A stretch of 64,000 nucleotides of DNA from NCBI RefSeq assembly GCF_008831285.2, contig NC_045150.1, forward strand, positions 13,809,868 to 13,873,867, in the 5' to 3' direction. Below are positions 60,700 through 64,000 of the stretch, piece after piece. The first letter of the stretch is position 1, and each line of letters starts with the position of its first letter. The notes below the pieces were generated by a model. It searched no databases and was not told the origin of the DNA. It saw only the letters and a program-made list of their open reading frames with translations. This DNA comes from Nymphaea colorata. Lineage: Eukaryota; Streptophyta; Magnoliopsida; Nymphaeales; Nymphaeaceae. A program made the translations under genes and the position numbers.

Positions 60700-60791
60700 T
60701 TGTGGCCTAGAGGCGTAACACCTGGAACATGAGACTCAAACCTAGATTTTTTGAGTGTAAACCACCATGCTACCTGGTTAAACTACGCCCC
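60700..60791 (-). other. tRNA-like head with Pol III A and B boxes, possible SINE
   Basis: On the minus strand the sequence opens GGGGCGTAGTTTAACCAGG, containing an A-box-like TAGTTTAACCAGG (60773-60785), and about 30 bp later a B-box-like GGTTTGAGTCTC (60731-60742). Spacing fits an internal Pol III promoter. The acceptor arm does not pair as in a functional tRNA, so a tRNA-derived SINE head is more likely. The chromovirus inserted just downstream of it. Confidence 0.4.
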
Positions 60792-63164
60792 TTGAAGCAT
60801 TTATTGCATAGTCGAATGCTGGTGAAAGCTATGTAACACCACCACAAGTGCGACAAAAGCTTGTGCACTTTAATTTCATATGTTCTTTGAAGGTTGTCCA
60901 AACGCCTTCCCCTGTGTTTGAATGGCAAGAGTATGTCTAAGACAAAAGGTCTGAGTCACGCCTTCTTCTCCATCACTCAAACATATAGCTCGACATATTT
61001 AACAGATTGGGCCTTCTCTGAATGAATAATTTTCTAAAGGGACTGGAGGCTTCAAATGGAGTATGGGATCAAGTATAGCTCGACTAATCATGGACTATCA
61101 GATCAAGTATAGCTACCTTTGGCGCTTTACTTGAAGCCCCATGGAGAAGGACAGAAGCAGAGACCAGGCAGAAGAGGAGTGGCCTGGTTTCTTCCATGGG
61201 CGACGTCGAGATTAATGGTGTTCTTCCTCCTCTGGAGGCCTTATTTGTAGCCATGATCATGTGGGAAAAGGCCAAAACGAATTTGTGTGAGCTGTATGGA
61301 ATAGAACCTTGCTGTGGCCAAGTTAGAAAATTTGACTTATCAATGCTTTAGTCCTAGGGATCTTTTTTTTTTCTTTACTTTATTTGTTTATTTTTTTCCT
61401 CGTTTTATTTTTCAGGAGGATTAAGACAGTGGGCAGATATATTATTCCAACAAAGCATGCCTTGTCTTCCCTTTCTTCCCCATATATATGAAAGACTTAC
61501 TTGACATTATGCCATGATCTTCAACCGGCTTGAACCATTGTGTTGCACACACACACACATAGGACCTAGACTGGTTGAGACTGAAATAATCAGGTTTAAT
61601 TTAGTTGGGATATCAAATCAGGTTGTCACTGTTGTTGTTTTCACAGATATTGACCCATTAGGCAACAGATAGGTAAGAGAATAAAATGAATGGCAGTGAG
61701 TTTGATAAGAGGAACATTGTGTGCTTGTAAAATGTATTTCAGAACCTTTACCTTATTGTTTCAAAACACAATGTGTAATCATGTCCAACGTCTAATTGTT
61801 GACATTATGTTATGTTAACTTTTACGTCATGTATTTTGAAAACATAACCCAACAATACACAAAGTATTATTCTTATCAAATGCTCACTGCAATAATCTTG
61901 TATTGGTAACGAGGAGGAAATGTTGCAACAAGATAATAAAAGAATGTATTTTTTTTACTTAATTTATTGTGGCCGATCCAAGACCAACAGTGTATGAGAT
62001 TACCGTATTGAGAAAAGAAAAAAAAAAAGTCAAACTCCTCTGAGCCCTACTTCCCCACCTTTTCATTTTACCATCGCCGCATGAATTCTATTAGTGATGA
62101 GACATTGTACTTCAAGACCTTCAAGTTGAAGGATGATGAGTCAACATGAAGGCATGTGTTCCTCACAAGACATTCACAGAGAGTTATTTAACCTAAAGTG
62201 GAAGAAAAAATAACAAAAGGTAGAAAAAAAGGGCATCATGCATCCAACTGTTTGATGCCTCTGAAGTTGCCACAAAAACCAAAGAAAGCATCTTCCATTG
62301 GGGAAAATTGAGTTTAATCAAAAGAATATTCACATTGAGCAGCAACTCTTTCTTTTGTTTAGGACAAGCAACATGTTTTTCCAATTTAAAGAAGAAGAGG
62401 GAAAAAACAATCAAACTTGTTTCTACTGTATTGAAAGAAGAGACTTTAAGTGCAGCTTCCTGAAATCGGGGTGGGAAGAGGAGATATGGGTGACAAGCAA
62501 GTACAAATATTTGTCGGCGAAGAAGAAGACTGAAATCTAGACCTTTTCCTTCTTTTGGCTTTGCCCTGCTCCTTTGGTGCTGTCACATGCTTTAAGCCGT
62601 CCTTCTCCCTTTCAAATCTATGATTTTTTCTCATGATGTTGTCTTTGTAAGGCACTGCCATGGCGGTTGGCTTCTTTCTAGAGGGCCCCATTAAATTTAA
62701 CCGGTCTAGTCCTCCCATGGTTCTTCATTGCATATAGAAAGTGTTGGATTCCCATTTTCAGAATGCTGAAAGCAAGAACACCTTGTTCGTGCATGTTCTG
62801 AAAGACATAAGGATAAACATTGTAATTTAAAACCACATTCTAAAAAATTCTGGTAAATAAACTGAATGTGGTTTTCAAACTTTTTAGAAGAGCTTTATAA
62901 ATACAAAGAAAACAATATAAGGTAATGAAAAGGGTGTGAAGTTTTAGAATTAATTGGATTTTAGAAATATAGAATAGCGCAAAATAACATTTCTATTGAA
63001 TATTATAGTACAATAATTACTGCCTTGTTCATAATAGATAAAAATAGCTTTTTTTCCTCAAAAGAAGAAACCACATCTTCTATTTCAGGAAAGTTTTATA
63101 GTGTAATGTAAACTCCTATGTTTTCCTTTAACAAATTTAAGTTATTTGTTACATCTCTAAATTT
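60792..63164. other. Gene-poor stretch with two possible small exons
   Basis: Two minus-strand open segments might be exons: 61254-61120 (MATNKASRGGRTPLISTSPM followed by a hydrophobic LLFCLVSASVLLHGAS, meeting AAAG|GTAGCT) and 62718-62446 (GPSRKKPTAMAVPYKDNIMR, strongly basic). Neither matches a family I know. The rest is AT-rich with homopolymer T and A tracts. Confidence 0.3.
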
Positions 63165-63275
63165 TAAAATCTTGTTATTCTGATACAACTATATTTTGCT
63201 AAGATAAATTTTAAACTTTGTTATTCTGATACAACTATATTTTGCTAAGATAAATTTTAAACTTTGTTATTCTTC
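63165..63275. repeat. 46-bp tandem repeat, about 2.3 copies
   Basis: gttattctgatacaact begins at 63174 and again at 63220, and gttattct at 63266. The 46-bp unit includes atattttgctaagataaatt. Confidence 0.85.
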
Positions 63276-63746
63276 ATTTATATATGTCAATGACATGATT
63301 ATTACAAGTAGTAGCAAGATGGACATTGTAAATATTTTTATGGCCCTTTTGCTTTTAGACAAAATAAGTTGGTTGGCTTACCAAAGTTTGAACTTATTGT
63401 CATTTTCTTCCCGCTACATGATTTTATTTAATTTTTGTGCACAACAAAGTTGAACAGAAGATAACCCCTATTTGTTTTTCTTTTTTCATTTTTTAATGTC
63501 AAAGTAAAGCTTAAAATTAGCTCTGCCTTATACTTTTTTCTATAGAATTGTGTGACTTTTTTTTTATTTGGTCCACATTTGGATAAATCCAGCTGAAGTT
63601 GGTTTTGTTGATTATCATTTTTAGGTTTTGATAATGCACATACTTCACAATCCAAGAGGTATCGATCATTTTGTAGTGGTTCAATCTGCTTTCAAGCTTA
63701 TTATTTTTGCTTTTGGTTGAACATTAATCTTTAACAACTCATTTAG
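63276..63746. other. Intron-like stretch before the JmjC exon
   Basis: T-rich AT-rich DNA ending in catttag, usable as a splice acceptor before the JmjC segment. No other exon of the gene was recognised upstream in the window. Confidence 0.4.

Positions 63747-64000
<254 letters not shown>

Overview
The window looks like nuclear DNA of a land plant, most likely a flowering plant. It holds fragments of plant gene families with spliceosomal GT..AG introns: a VAL/HSI2-type B3 repressor, a LacZ-like glycoside hydrolase 2, selenium-binding protein 1, TRAP-alpha of the ER translocon, and a JMJ14/JMJ18-like JmjC demethylase. It also holds LTR retrotransposons primed by initiator tRNA-Met and a large AT-rich satellite. 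I cannot name the species. No complete, intact cellular gene is visible.

Layout. 1-9646 is a satellite array built from diverged monomers of about 110-150 bp, arranged in alternating blocks of about 1.57 kb and 0.86 kb. A 100-N assembly gap follows (9647-9746). From about 11.5 to 40.3 kb lie decayed exons on the minus strand: TRAP-alpha (40.3-39.9 kb), SBP1 (33.8-32.7 kb), VAL (31.6-19.6 kb), one GH2 exon (16.0-15.8 kb) and an unidentified exon (11.7 kb). Most carry 1-nt deletions or stops; the GH2 exon does not. Retrotransposons sit among them. A Ty3/gypsy tandem structure (about 20.9-29.16 kb, plus strand) splits the VAL remnant and carries gag and protease but no visible reverse transcriptase. 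A Ty1/copia element (34048-39078, minus strand, TSD gaaag) lies between SBP1 and TRAP-alpha.

From 41 to 48.9 kb there is little coding signal: an unidentified minus-strand exon pair near 43.5-43.9 kb, a large TA-rich microsatellite field with a 415-bp duplication, and a 271-bp tandem repeat. A near full-length Ty3/gypsy chromovirus lies at 48959-60683 (minus strand, TSD ttgca, 3.05-kb LTRs). It retains gag, protease, RT/RNase H, integrase and a partial chromodomain, all broken by stops and frameshifts. A tRNA-like, possibly SINE, promoter lies beside it. The window ends in a frameshifted JmjC-domain exon on the plus strand.

The region reads as accessory or pericentromere-like chromatin: satellite, nested LTR elements and fragments of unrelated genes. 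The most interesting points are the same-orientation collection of intron-containing fragments from several unrelated genes, the gypsy copies with an unexplained open frame after protease, and the two-block higher-order organisation of the satellite.
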